Source of the DNA: Streptomyces avicenniae
GTDB taxonomy: Bacteria > Actinomycetota > Actinomycetes > Streptomycetales > Streptomycetaceae
Length of the DNA: 64,000 nt
Assembly (NCBI RefSeq): GCF_000719135.1
Contig: NZ_JOEK01000009.1
Location: forward strand, 496,001-560,000
Direction: 5' to 3'
Numbering within the stretch: position 1 is the stretch's first letter; each line of letters starts with the position of its first letter. The notes below the pieces were generated by a model. The model made no database searches and was not told where the DNA came from. It saw only the letters and a list, made by a program, of their open reading frames with translations. The translations under genes were made by a program, and so were the position numbers. Below, in pieces: positions 27,000 to 35,394 of this stretch.

Positions 27000-28016
27000 A
27001 TGCACCATCAGCACGCCGTCGTCACCGGCGGAGCCGGTTTCGTCGGGTCCCACCTGTGCACCGCGCTGCTCGCCGAGGGCACGGCCGTGACCTGCGTGGA
27101 CGACCTGAGCACGGCCGATCCGCGCACCGTCGTGCACCTGAGCGGGCACCCGGGCTTCACCATGGTGGAGCAGGACGTCCGCGAGCCGTTCGACGTGACG
27201 CCGCGGGCCGACCTCGTGCTGCACTTCGCCTCGCCCGCCTCCCCCGCCGACTACCTGCGGCTGCCGCTGCACACGCTGGAGACCGGCAGCCTCGGCACGC
27301 GCAACGCGCTGCTGCTCGCCCGCCGCCACGGCGCCCGTCTCGTCCTCGCCTCGACGTCCGAGGTGTACGGCGACCCGCTGGAGCACCCGCAGCGCGAGGG
27401 CTACTGGGGGAACGTCAACCCGGTCGGCCCGCGCAGCGTGTACGACGAGGCGAAGCGTTTCGGCGAGGCCCTGGCCATGGCCGAGGCACAGGTGCACGGC
27501 ACGGACGTGGGCATCGTGCGGCTGTTCAACACCTACGGCTCGCGGATGCGCGGGTACGACGGCCGCGCCGTGCCGACGTTCGTCCGGCAGGCGCTCGCGG
27601 GCGAGCCGCTGACGGTTGCCGGGGACGGCACGCAGACGCGTTCGCTCACCTACGTGGACGACACCGTGCGCGGCGTGCTGGCCATGGCGGCCTCCGACCT
27701 GCGCGGGCCGGTGAACATCGGCAACCCGCACGAGATCACCATGCTCGACCTGGCCGCCACCGTCATCCGGCTGACGGGCTCGCGCTCCACCGTGCGGCAC
27801 GTCGAGCGCCCGGCTGACGACCCGACCGTCCGCTGCCCCGACATCTCGCTCGCGCGCGAACGGCTCGGCTGGGAACCGCGGGTGCGGGCCGCCGAGGGCC
27901 TGGCGCGCACGATCGCCTGGTACCGCGAGCAGGGCCAGGAGTACGGCGGGAGCGGCCGGGCGCCCGACCAGGCCGCCGGGCGGCGGGAGGACCGCGCGGC
28001 GCGCAAGGCCGCCTGA
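27000..28016 (+). CDS. UDP-glucuronate decarboxylase-like (UXS-type) NAD-dependent nucleotide-sugar epimerase/dehydratase
   Basis: 338 residues. AVVTGGAGFVGSHLCTALLA (6-25) is the NAD site, STSEVYGDPLEHPQ with SVYDEAKRFGEALAMAE (YxxxK) the catalytic part, and VRLFNTYGSRMRGYDGRAVP plus GDGTQTRSLTYVDDTVRG are strongly UXS/dTDP-glucose-dehydratase-like. It would make UDP-xylose, or modify another NDP-sugar. It does not look like the ADP-heptose 6-epimerase HldD. First gene of the glycan operon; the next gene starts 48 bp downstream. The C-tail is Arg/Ala rich. A GGGAGAG element precedes the ATG. Confidence 0.83.
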   Translation: MHHQHAVVTGGAGFVGSHLCTALLAEGTAVTCVDDLSTADPRTVVHLSGHPGFTMVEQDVREPFDVTPRADLVLHFASPASPADYLRLPLHTLETGSLGTRNALLLARRHGARLVLASTSEVYGDPLEHPQREGYWGNVNPVGPRSVYDEAKRFGEALAMAEAQVHGTDVGIVRLFNTYGSRMRGYDGRAVPTFVRQALAGEPLTVAGDGTQTRSLTYVDDTVRGVLAMAASDLRGPVNIGNPHEITMLDLAATVIRLTGSRSTVRHVERPADDPTVRCPDISLARERLGWEPRVRAAEGLARTIAWYREQGQEYGGSGRAPDQAAGRREDRAARKAA

Positions 28017-28064
28017 GACGACCCGCGAGACCCGTGAACCCCCGCGCGCCCTACGGAGGACCCC

Positions 28065-29723
28065 ATGCGCGTACTCGGTATCAACGCCCTCTTCCACGAT
28101 CCGGCCGCCGCCCTCGTGATCGACGGCCGGACGGTGGCCGCGGCCGAGGAGGAACGGTTCTCCCGGCGCAAGCACGGCAAGCGCCCCGTGCCGTTCTCGG
28201 CCTGGGAGCTGCCCGAGCAGGCCGCGGCCTGGTGCCTGAGCCAGGCGGGGCTGCGCCCGGAGGACCTGGACGCCGTCACCTACTCGTTCGACCCCGAACT
28301 CGCCCGCCCGGCCGACGCGATGGGCCTGGACGACCCCTGGGACGGGCTGCGCCTGACGTACGCGCGCGAGGCCCCATCCTTCCTCGCCACCGCGCTGCCG
28401 GGCCTGGAGCGCGAGCGCGTCCGCTTCGTGCCGCACCACATGGCGCACGCCGCCTCTGCCGTGTTCGCGGCGCCCGACGCGGAGAACGCCTCGGTGCTCG
28501 TCCTCGACGGGCGCGGCGAGTCGGCCTCGCACCTGGCCGCGCGGCGCGTGGGCGACCGCCTCGAACCGCTGTACAGCCAGCAGCTCCCCCACTCCCTCGG
28601 CCTGGTCTACGAGGAGCTGACCGAACACCTCGGCTTCCTGCGCTCCAGCGACGAGTACAAGGTCATGGCGATGGCCTCCTACGGCTCGCCGCGCCTGCTG
28701 CCCGAGCTGCGCAAGTACGTCTATCCGACCGGCGACGGCGGCTTCCGCGCCGTGGACGTGCCGTGGTCGGAGCTGTGCCCGCGCCTGCGGCCCGGCCAGG
28801 CGTGGACGCCGGAGCACGCGGACCTGGCGGCCAGCGCGCAGGCCGTGCTGGAGGAGACGCTGCTCGACATGGTCCGCTGGCTGCACGGCCGCACCGGCGA
28901 CACGCTGCTGACGATGGCGGGCGGCGTGGCGCTGAACTGCGTGGCCAACGCCAGGATCGTCCGCGAGGGCCCGTTCGACCGCGTGTGGGTGCAGCCCGCC
29001 TCGGGCGACGCGGGCACGGCCCTCGGCGGCGCGCTGCTGCACTCCGCCGAGCACGACCCGGCGCCGACGCTGCCGATGGACGGCGCCGACCTCGGGCGCG
29101 GCTGGTCGGACGCGGAGATCGAGGCGTGGCTGAAGACGGCTGCCGTGCCGTTCGAACGGCCACCGGACGTCGCGGCTGCGGTCGCGGAGGCGCTGGCGGA
29201 CAACGCCGTGGTGGCCTGGTTCCAGGGGCGCGCCGAGTTCGGCCCGCGCGCCCTGGGGCACCGGTCGCTGATGGCGCATCCCGGCCGCTCGGGGAACCTG
29301 GAGCGGCTGAACGACATCAAGGGCCGCGAGCAGTTCAGGCCCGTCGCGCCGATGGTGCGGGCCGAGCGCGCCGCCGACCTGTTCGAGGGCGGCCCGCTGC
29401 CGTCGCCCTACATGCTGTTCGTGCACGGGGTGCGGCCCGAGTGGCGCGAGCGCATCCCGGCCGTGGTGCACGTGGACGGGACGGCGCGCATCCAGACCGT
29501 GGACGCGGAGCGGGAGCCGCTGGTGGCGCGGATGCTCGGCAGGTTCGAGGAGCTGACGGGCCTGCCCGTCGTCGTCAACACGAGCCTCAACACGGCGGGG
29601 CGGCCCATGGTGGACGACCCGCGCGACGCGCTGGAGTGCTTCGGCTCCGCGCCCGTCGATCTGCTGGCCATCGGCCCCTTCGTCGTACGGCGCGCGGCCC
29701 TGTTCGCGCCCGGGGAGGAGTGA
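28065..29723 (+). CDS. NodU/CmcH-family carbamoyltransferase
   Basis: 552 residues. MRVLGINALFHDPAAALV and EEERFSRRKHGK open the Kae1-like N-domain, with metal-binding histidines in FVPHHMAHAASAVF and LVLDGRGESAS. SSDEYKVMAMASYG and MAGGVALNCVANARI continue it. The C-domain contains WFQGRAEFGPRALGHRSLM, REQFRPVAPMV and VVNTSLN. The family uses carbamoyl phosphate and ATP to carbamoylate sugar hydroxyls. In this operon it probably decorates a sugar or the finished glycan. GGAGGA precedes the ATG. GTG start of the next gene follows 4 bp after the stop. Confidence 0.9.
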   Translation: MRVLGINALFHDPAAALVIDGRTVAAAEEERFSRRKHGKRPVPFSAWELPEQAAAWCLSQAGLRPEDLDAVTYSFDPELARPADAMGLDDPWDGLRLTYAREAPSFLATALPGLERERVRFVPHHMAHAASAVFAAPDAENASVLVLDGRGESASHLAARRVGDRLEPLYSQQLPHSLGLVYEELTEHLGFLRSSDEYKVMAMASYGSPRLLPELRKYVYPTGDGGFRAVDVPWSELCPRLRPGQAWTPEHADLAASAQAVLEETLLDMVRWLHGRTGDTLLTMAGGVALNCVANARIVREGPFDRVWVQPASGDAGTALGGALLHSAEHDPAPTLPMDGADLGRGWSDAEIEAWLKTAAVPFERPPDVAAAVAEALADNAVVAWFQGRAEFGPRALGHRSLMAHPGRSGNLERLNDIKGREQFRPVAPMVRAERAADLFEGGPLPSPYMLFVHGVRPEWRERIPAVVHVDGTARIQTVDAEREPLVARMLGRFEELTGLPVVVNTSLNTAGRPMVDDPRDALECFGSAPVDLLAIGPFVVRRAALFAPGEE

Positions 29724-29727
29724 CGCC

Positions 29728-30759
29728 GTGAGCCGTCCCGCGCCCGTCGCGTTCGCCATCGTGATCCCGACCCTCGGCAGGCACAGCCTCAACCTGGTGC
29801 TGGCCGCGCTGGCGGCAGAACGCGGGCCGCGCCCGGCGCGGATCGTCCTCGTGGACGACCGGCCGCCGCACGACCCGAGGCCGCTGCCGGTGACCGTGCC
29901 CGACGAGGTGCGCCCGCTGGTCGAGATCGTGCCGGGGCGCGGGGCCGGGCCCGCCGCCGCGCGGAACGCGGGGTGGCGCGCGACGCGCGAGCCCTGGGTC
30001 GTCTTCCTCGACGACGACGTGGTGCCAGGCCCGGGCTGGGCCGCGGCCCTGACCAGGGACCTGACGCGCGCCGACCCCGACACCGCGGGGGTGCAGGCGC
30101 GGATCACCGTGCCGCTGCCGACCGACCGGCGGCCCACCGACTGGGAGCGCACGACGGCCGGGCTCGCGACGGCGCAGTGGATCACCGCCGACATGGCCTA
30201 CCGCCGTTCCGCCCTCGCCGACGTGGGCGGCTTCGACGAGCGCTTCCCGCGCGCGTTCCGTGAGGACGCCGACCTCGCCCTGCGCGTCCTGGACGCGGGC
30301 TGGGCCCTCGCCATCGGCGAGCGCCGCACGACGCACCCGGTGCGCCCGGCGGGGATGTGGGTGTCCGTCAGCACGCAGGCGGGGAACGCCGACGACGTGC
30401 TGATGAACCGTCTGCACGGCCCCGCCTGGTGGGCGCGGGCGGGCGCGCCGCGCGGGCGGCTGCCGCGTCACCTCGCCGTGACGGCCGCGGGCCTGCTGAC
30501 GCTGCTGTCCGCCGCCGGACGGCGGCCCGCCGCGGCGGCCGGGTGGGGGGCGCTGTGGCTGGCGGGGACGGCGGAGTTCGCGGCGGCGCGGATCCTGCCG
30601 GGGCCGCAGACGCGCGAGGAGATCGTCCGCATGCTGCTGACCAGCGCCGTCATCCCGCCGGTGGCCTCCGCGTACTGGATCGGCGCGGTGATCAGGCACC
30701 GGGTGCGGCCCAGCTCGTTTGAGCCAGCCAAATCGGGCAACTCACTCGTTCATGACTAA
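29728..30759 (+). CDS. Family 2 glycosyltransferase with C-terminal membrane segment
   Basis: 343 residues from a GTG. AIVIPTLGRHSLNLVLAAL, IVLVDDRPP, AAARNAGWRATREPWVVFLD and DDDVVPGPGWAAAL form the GT-A core; DMAYRRSALADVGGFDERFP and FREDADLALRVLDAGW form the acceptor part. A hydrophobic stretch around 250-285 (LAVTAAGLLTLLSAAG, AGWGALWLAGT) may anchor it in the membrane. The 3' end, which carries a SigB-like box, overlaps the GmhB start by 8 bp. It probably adds a sugar in assembly of the heptose glycan. Confidence 0.85.
   Translation: MSRPAPVAFAIVIPTLGRHSLNLVLAALAAERGPRPARIVLVDDRPPHDPRPLPVTVPDEVRPLVEIVPGRGAGPAAARNAGWRATREPWVVFLDDDVVPGPGWAAALTRDLTRADPDTAGVQARITVPLPTDRRPTDWERTTAGLATAQWITADMAYRRSALADVGGFDERFPRAFREDADLALRVLDAGWALAIGERRTTHPVRPAGMWVSVSTQAGNADDVLMNRLHGPAWWARAGAPRGRLPRHLAVTAAGLLTLLSAAGRRPAAAAGWGALWLAGTAEFAAARILPGPQTREEIVRMLLTSAVIPPVASAYWIGAVIRHRVRPSSFEPAKSGNSLVHD
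30717..30740 (+). promoter_or_regulatory. Possible internal SigB-like promoter GTTT-N14-GGGCAA before GmhB
   Basis: GTTT (30717-30720) and GGGCAA (30735-30740) lie in a locally AT-richer patch inside the end of the GT2 gene, 11 nt before the GmhB ATG, which lacks a ribosome binding site. The last two bases of the -10 deviate from GGGTAC. It could drive a leaderless transcript of the heptose part of the operon. Confidence 0.35.
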
Positions 30760-31402
30760 TCGCCCACGGGGCCCCTGGCTCCTTCCGCCGGAACCCGGCC
30801 CGTCCGGGGTGTCAGGCGTGGGCCGGACGCCGGACGGTCCCGGACCCGACGCGGTGCTCTTCGACCGCGACGGGACGCTGATCGTGGACGTGCCCTACAA
30901 CGCGGACCCGGCGCTGGTGCGGCCCATGCCGGGCGCCCGCGCGGCGGTGGACGCGCTGCGGGCGCGGGGCGTCGCGGTGGGCGTGGTGACCAACCAGTCG
31001 GGCGTGGCGCGCGGCCTGTTCGGACGCGCGGGCGTGGCGGCGATGCGGCGGCGGGTGGAGGAGCTGCTCGGGCCGTTCGCCGTGTGGGCCGTCTGCCCGC
31101 ACGGGCCGCAGGACGGCTGCGACTGCCGCAAACCGGCGCCTGGGCTCGTGCTGGCGGCCTGCGAGCGGCTCGGCGTCACGCCGGGGAGGACCGCGGTCGT
31201 CGGCGACATCGGCGCGGACGTCGCGGCGGCCGAGGCCGCAGGGGCGCGGGGCGTCCTCGTCCCGACCGGGGCGACGCGCGCCGCGGAGATCACCGGGGCG
31301 CGGGAGAAGGCCCACGACCTGCGGGACGCCGTCGCGCTGCTGCTGCGGCCCGGCGCGGACGGCGGGGGCCTGGGGACGCACCGGAAGGGGTGTCTGCGGT
31401 GA
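30752..31402 (+). CDS. gmhB: D-glycero-D-manno-heptose 1,7-bisphosphate 7-phosphatase (HAD family)
   Basis: 216 residues with a 30-residue Pro/Gly-rich N-extension. The HAD core is DAVLFDRDGTLIVDVPYNAD (nucleophile Asp in FDRDGT), then VVTNQSGVARGLF, CPHGPQDGCDCRKPAPGLV (zinc-binding cysteines plus Lys of motif III), and VVGDIGADVAAAEAAGA (motif IV). This is the classic GmhB pattern. It removes the 7-phosphate between the kinase and adenylyltransferase steps of HldE. The next gene overlaps by GTGA. I use the ATG at 30752; a TTG at 30719 would add 11 residues. Confidence 0.88.
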   Translation: MTNRPRGPWLLPPEPGPSGVSGVGRTPDGPGPDAVLFDRDGTLIVDVPYNADPALVRPMPGARAAVDALRARGVAVGVVTNQSGVARGLFGRAGVAAMRRRVEELLGPFAVWAVCPHGPQDGCDCRKPAPGLVLAACERLGVTPGRTAVVGDIGADVAAAEAAGARGVLVPTGATRAAEITGAREKAHDLRDAVALLLRPGADGGGLGTHRKGCLR

Positions 31403-32478
31403 CCGCCACGGCCCCCACGCCGGGCGGCGGACCGCCCCGCACGCTCGTCGTCCGGCTGGACAGCGCGGGCGACGTCCTGCTGGCCGGGCCCGCGATCCGC
31501 GCCGTCGCCGCCGGGTCCGCCGCGACGGCCCTGCTGTGCGGCCCGCGCGGCGAGGACGCCGGGCGGCTGCTGCCCGGCGTGGACCGGCTGCTGGTGTACG
31601 ACGCCCCGTGGGTGAGCCTGACGCCGCCCGAGCCGGGCCGCGACGACGTGCTCGCCCTGGTGGAACGGCTGGCGGCGGAACGTTTCGACCGCGCGCTCGT
31701 CCTGGCGTCCTACCACCAGAGCCCGCTGCCCGCGGCGCTCATCCTGAAGATGGCGGGCATCCCGTGGATCGGCGCGGACAGCGAGCACTACCCCGGCTCG
31801 CTCCTCCAGCTGCGGCACCGCCGCGCCCCCTACCGGCACGAGGCGGCGGCGGCCCTCGAACTGGCCCAGGCCGCGGGCTTCGCGCTCCCGGAGGGCGACA
31901 ACGGCGCGCTGCGCGTCGAGGACTTCCCCGACATGAAGGCGCTGACCGGCGCGGAGCCCTACCTCGTCGTCCATCCGGGCGCCGCCGTACCGGCCCGTAC
32001 GTGGACGCCGGAGCGTGCCGCGCGCGCCGTCGCCGCGCTGGCGGCGGCCGGGCACCGCGTCGTCGTGACGGGCGGTTCAGGGGAGGCGTCGCTGACGCGG
32101 CGCGTCGCCGGTGAGGACGCGCTCGACCTCGGCGGCAGGACGGGGCTGCGCGAGCTGGCCGGTGTGCTGGCGGGCGCGCGGGCCGTGATCGTCGGCAACA
32201 CGGGCCCCGCCCATCTCGCGGCGGCCGTCGGCACCCCCGTCATCAGCCTGTTCGCGCCGGTCGTGAGCCCCGAGCGGTGGCTGCCGTACCGGGTGCCGCA
32301 CCTGCGGCTCGGGCGGCAGGACAGCCCGTGCGCGGACAGCCGGGCGCGGCTGTGCCCCGTCGCGGGCCACCCGTGTCTCGACTCCGTCACCGACCAGGAG
32401 GTGCTGGCCGCCGTCACCGCGCTGACGGGCGGCGGGCACCGGCACGACGCCCCGCTCGGCCCGAAGGCGGTCGCATGA
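31399..32478 (+). CDS. GT9-family heptosyltransferase-like glycosyltransferase
   Basis: 359 residues from a GTG overlapping the GmhB stop. TLVVRLDSAGDVLLAGPAIR is the GT9 N-terminus with the catalytic Asp in the GDVLLAGP loop. YLVVHPGAAVPARTWTPERA and VVVTGGSGEASLTRRVA are the donor-binding half, and VIVGNTGPAHLAAAVGTPVI the signature that contacts ADP-heptose in WaaC/WaaF. Its neighbours make ADP-heptose, so it is most likely a true heptosyltransferase. The acceptor is unknown. ATGA overlap with the next gene. Confidence 0.87.
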   Translation: MTATAPTPGGGPPRTLVVRLDSAGDVLLAGPAIRAVAAGSAATALLCGPRGEDAGRLLPGVDRLLVYDAPWVSLTPPEPGRDDVLALVERLAAERFDRALVLASYHQSPLPAALILKMAGIPWIGADSEHYPGSLLQLRHRRAPYRHEAAAALELAQAAGFALPEGDNGALRVEDFPDMKALTGAEPYLVVHPGAAVPARTWTPERAARAVAALAAAGHRVVVTGGSGEASLTRRVAGEDALDLGGRTGLRELAGVLAGARAVIVGNTGPAHLAAAVGTPVISLFAPVVSPERWLPYRVPHLRLGRQDSPCADSRARLCPVAGHPCLDSVTDQEVLAAVTALTGGGHRHDAPLGPKAVA

Positions 32479-33440
32479 ACATCCTCCTGTGGCATGTGCA
32501 CGGCTCGTGGACGACGGCGTTCGTCCAGGGCCCCCACTCCTACCTGGTGCCGGTGCTGCCCGACCGGGGCCCCGACGGGCTCGGCCGGGCGCGGACGTAC
32601 GCCTGGCCGGACTCGGTGACCGAGGTGGCGCCCGAGGGGCTGCGCGACGCGCCGGTGGACCTCGTCGTCCTCCAGCGGCCCCACGAGGCGGACCTCGCGG
32701 AGCGGTGGCTCGGCGGGCGCAGGCCGGGCCGTGACGTCCCGGCCGTCTACCTGGAGCACAACGCGCCGCACGGCGACGTGCCGGACACGCGCCACCCGTG
32801 CGCCGACCGCGACGACCTGACGCTCGTCCACGTCACGCACTTCAACGCCCTGTTCTGGGACGGCGGCCGGACGCGGACCGCCGTCGTCGAGCACGGCGTC
32901 GTGGACCCGGGGCACCGCTGGACGGGCGAGCTGGAGCGCGCGGCGGTCGTCGTCAACGAGCCGGTGCGGCGCGGGCGCACCACCGGCACCGACCTGCTGC
33001 CCGCGCTCGCCTCGGCCGTGCCGCTCGACGTCTTCGGCATGCGGACGGAGGGCCTGGCGGAACAGCTCGGCGTCCCGTACGCGCGCTGCCGCTCGTACGA
33101 CCTGCCGCAGGCGCGGCTGCACCAGGAGGTCGCGCGGCGGCGGCTGTACCTGCACCCGGTGCGCTGGACGTCGCTCGGCCTGTCGCTGATCGAGGCGATG
33201 CACCTCGGCATGCCGATCGTCGCGCTCGCCACCACCGAGGTCGCCGACGCGGTGCCCAGGGAGGCCGGGGTCATCTCGACGCGGCCCGAGGTCCTGGCGC
33301 GGGCGGCCGAGGAGTTCCTGCACGACGAGGACGCGGCGGCCGAGGCGGGGCGTGCGGCGCGGCACGCGGCGCTGGAGCGCTACGGCCTGAAGAGGTTCCT
33401 GGACGACTGGGACCTGCTGCTGGAGGAGGTGATCCGCTGA
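32475..33440 (+). CDS. Glycosyltransferase (GT-B, group 1-like)
   Basis: 321 residues, start overlapping the previous stop (ATGA). MNILLWHVHGSWTTAFVQGP opens an N-terminal domain, LEHNAPHGDVPDTRH follows, and the C-terminal half has RRLYLHPVRWTSLGLSLIEA with MHLGMPIVALATTEVADAVP, the usual GT4-like donor site (E of the SLIEAM motif). It lacks the N-terminal glycine-rich loop typical of GT4. Donor and acceptor are unknown. Part of the same tightly coupled operon. Confidence 0.8.
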   Translation: MNILLWHVHGSWTTAFVQGPHSYLVPVLPDRGPDGLGRARTYAWPDSVTEVAPEGLRDAPVDLVVLQRPHEADLAERWLGGRRPGRDVPAVYLEHNAPHGDVPDTRHPCADRDDLTLVHVTHFNALFWDGGRTRTAVVEHGVVDPGHRWTGELERAAVVVNEPVRRGRTTGTDLLPALASAVPLDVFGMRTEGLAEQLGVPYARCRSYDLPQARLHQEVARRRLYLHPVRWTSLGLSLIEAMHLGMPIVALATTEVADAVPREAGVISTRPEVLARAAEEFLHDEDAAAEAGRAARHAALERYGLKRFLDDWDLLLEEVIR

Positions 33441-34678
33441 TGAGGCCCAATTCGTCCGCGGGGCTGGCCATCGCCCTCGTCTCCGAGCACGCCAGTCCAC
33501 TGGCGGCCCTCGGCGGGGAGGACGCGGGCGGCCAGAACGTGCACGTCGCCCAGCTGGCGGCGGAACTGGCCGGGCGCGGCCACGAGGTGACGGTCTACAC
33601 CCGGCGGGACTCCACCGCGCTGCCGCTGACCGTGCCGATGCTGCCGGGCGTGACGGTGCGCCACGTGCCCGCCGGGCCGCCGGAACCGGTCGCGAAGGAC
33701 CGGCTGCTGCCGTTCATGGCGCAGTTCGGCGGCTTCCTGGAGCGCGAGTGGGCCCAGGCGCCGCCGGACGTGGCGCACGCGCACTTCTGGATGTCGGGCG
33801 TCGCGACGCTCCAGGCGACCGGCCCGCTGCGCATCCCGTTCGCCCACACGTTCCACGCCCTCGGCACCGTCAAGCGGCGCCACCAGGGCCCGGCCGACAC
33901 CAGCCCGGCCGACCGGATCACCTGGGAGCGCTACATCGGGCTCAGCGCCGACCGTACGGTCGCGACCTGCCGCGACGAGGTGGCCGAGCTGACCGCGATG
34001 GGCCTGTCGCCCGCGCGGATCAGCGTCGTGCCGTGCGGCGTCGATCCGGAACGGTTCACGCCGGTCGGCCCGGCGGAGCCGCGCGGCAGGTGGCGGCACC
34101 GGATGCTCCAGCTCGGGCGGCTCGTCCCGCGCAAGGGCGCCGAGCTGTCCATCGCGGCGCTGGCGCGCGTGCCGGACACCGAGCTGGTCGTCGCGGGCGG
34201 GCCGCCGCCCGGGGAGCTGGAGCGCGACCCCGAGGTCCGCAGGCTGCGGGCGGTGGCGCGGGCGCACGGCGTGGCGGAGCGGGTGCGCTTCACCGGCGGC
34301 GTCGGGCGCGACGAGGTGCCGCGGCTGTTGCGCGGCGCCGACCTCGTGCTGTGCCCGGCGGACTACGAGCCGTTCGGCATCGTGCCGTTGGAGGCCATGG
34401 CCTGCGGCGTGCCCGTGATCGCGAGCGACGTGGGCGGCCAGCGCGACACCGTCGCCGATCCCGGCACGGGCCGCCTCGTCCGCCCCGGCGACCCGCTGGC
34501 GCTCGCCGAGGCCGCCGCCGGGCTGCTGGCCGCGCCCAGGGAACGGGCGGCGCGCGGCGCGGCCGGACGGCGGCGGGTGCTGACGCGCTACCGCTGGGCG
34601 ACCGTCGCGGCGGCCACCGAGGAGGTCTACCGCGACATCAGCAGCCGCCGTCCCGCACCCGTCAGCGGCACGGCCTGA
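33440..34678 (+). CDS. GT4-family glycosyltransferase
   Basis: 412 residues; its ATG shares one base with the preceding stop (TGATG). IALVSEHASPLAALGGEDAG and GQNVHVAQLAAELAGRGHEV form the N-domain glycine loop seen in sucrose-synthase-like and MshA-type GT4 enzymes; HAHFWMSGVATLQ follows. The C-domain has LQLGRLVPRKGAELSIAALA and YEPFGIVPLEAMACGVPVIA (EX7E motif). It probably transfers a hexose from an NDP-sugar. 41 bp separate it from gmhA, which has its own ribosome binding site. Confidence 0.88.
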   Translation: MRPNSSAGLAIALVSEHASPLAALGGEDAGGQNVHVAQLAAELAGRGHEVTVYTRRDSTALPLTVPMLPGVTVRHVPAGPPEPVAKDRLLPFMAQFGGFLEREWAQAPPDVAHAHFWMSGVATLQATGPLRIPFAHTFHALGTVKRRHQGPADTSPADRITWERYIGLSADRTVATCRDEVAELTAMGLSPARISVVPCGVDPERFTPVGPAEPRGRWRHRMLQLGRLVPRKGAELSIAALARVPDTELVVAGGPPPGELERDPEVRRLRAVARAHGVAERVRFTGGVGRDEVPRLLRGADLVLCPADYEPFGIVPLEAMACGVPVIASDVGGQRDTVADPGTGRLVRPGDPLALAEAAAGLLAAPRERAARGAAGRRRVLTRYRWATVAAATEEVYRDISSRRPAPVSGTA

Positions 34679-34719
34679 CCCACGTCACCCCGCCCCCTCG
34701 CCACACACCGGAGGTCACC

Positions 34720-35394
34720 ATGCACGCACCGCGCAGCGCGCACCGGCACTGCCAGTCGCTCCACGACGCGCTCCGGGGGTTCCGCGACGACGGCGACTAC
34801 GGCCTGACGCAGGCCGTCGCCTGGGGGCGGCAGCTCGCCCAGGTCCTGTCGTCGGGCGGCAGGCTCCTCGCGGCGGGCAACGGCGGCAGCGCCGCGCAGG
34901 CGCAGCACCTGACGGCGGAACTGGTCGGCAGGTACGCGGCGGACCGGCGCCCGTTCTCGGCGATCTCGCTGCACGCGGAGACGTCCAGCATGACGGCGAT
35001 CGCCAACGACTACGGCTTCGACGAGGTGTTCGCCCGCCAGGTCGCGGCGCACGGCCGCGAGGGCGACGTCCTCGCGCTGATGTCCACCTCGGGCAGCAGC
35101 GACAACCTGCTCGGCGCCGCGACGGCGGGCCGCGCCGCCGGGCTGCGCGTGTGGGCCATGACGGGGCCGATGCCCAACCCGCTGGCGGCGCAGGCCGACG
35201 CGGTGCTGTGCGTCGATGCGCCCAGCACGGCGACCGTGCAGGAGGCGCATCTCGTCGCGCTGCACGTCGTGTGCGAGGCGTTCGACGAGGCGCTTGAGGA
35301 CATGTCGCACACGCGGCAGCTCAAGGCCACGAGCCCCGAACCGGCGGACGCGCCGCCCGCGCCCGTCGCGCTGACCCGCCGGGAGGCGGCATGA
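34720..35394 (+). CDS. gmhA: D-sedoheptulose-7-phosphate isomerase (SIS domain)
   Basis: 224 residues. A SIS fold with GGRLLAAGNGGSAAQAQHL, AELVGRYAADRRPFSAISLH, ETSSMTAIANDYGFDEVFAR and LALMSTSGSSDNLLGAA, all hallmarks of GmhA. It converts sedoheptulose 7-phosphate to D-glycero-D-manno-heptose 7-phosphate, the entry step to activated heptose. CCGGAGGTCACC precedes the ATG. The C-terminal 25 residues are an Ala/Pro-rich extension not needed by the family. It overlaps hldE by ATGA. Confidence 0.93.
   Translation: MHAPRSAHRHCQSLHDALRGFRDDGDYGLTQAVAWGRQLAQVLSSGGRLLAAGNGGSAAQAQHLTAELVGRYAADRRPFSAISLHAETSSMTAIANDYGFDEVFARQVAAHGREGDVLALMSTSGSSDNLLGAATAGRAAGLRVWAMTGPMPNPLAAQADAVLCVDAPSTATVQEAHLVALHVVCEAFDEALEDMSHTRQLKATSPEPADAPPAPVALTRREAA

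Noticed and set aside
26691..30194. A 1167-codon minus-strand frame across the heptose operon start
   Set aside because: It is a GC-frame shadow of genes on the plus strand with no recognisable domain and typical Arg/Gly/His bias.
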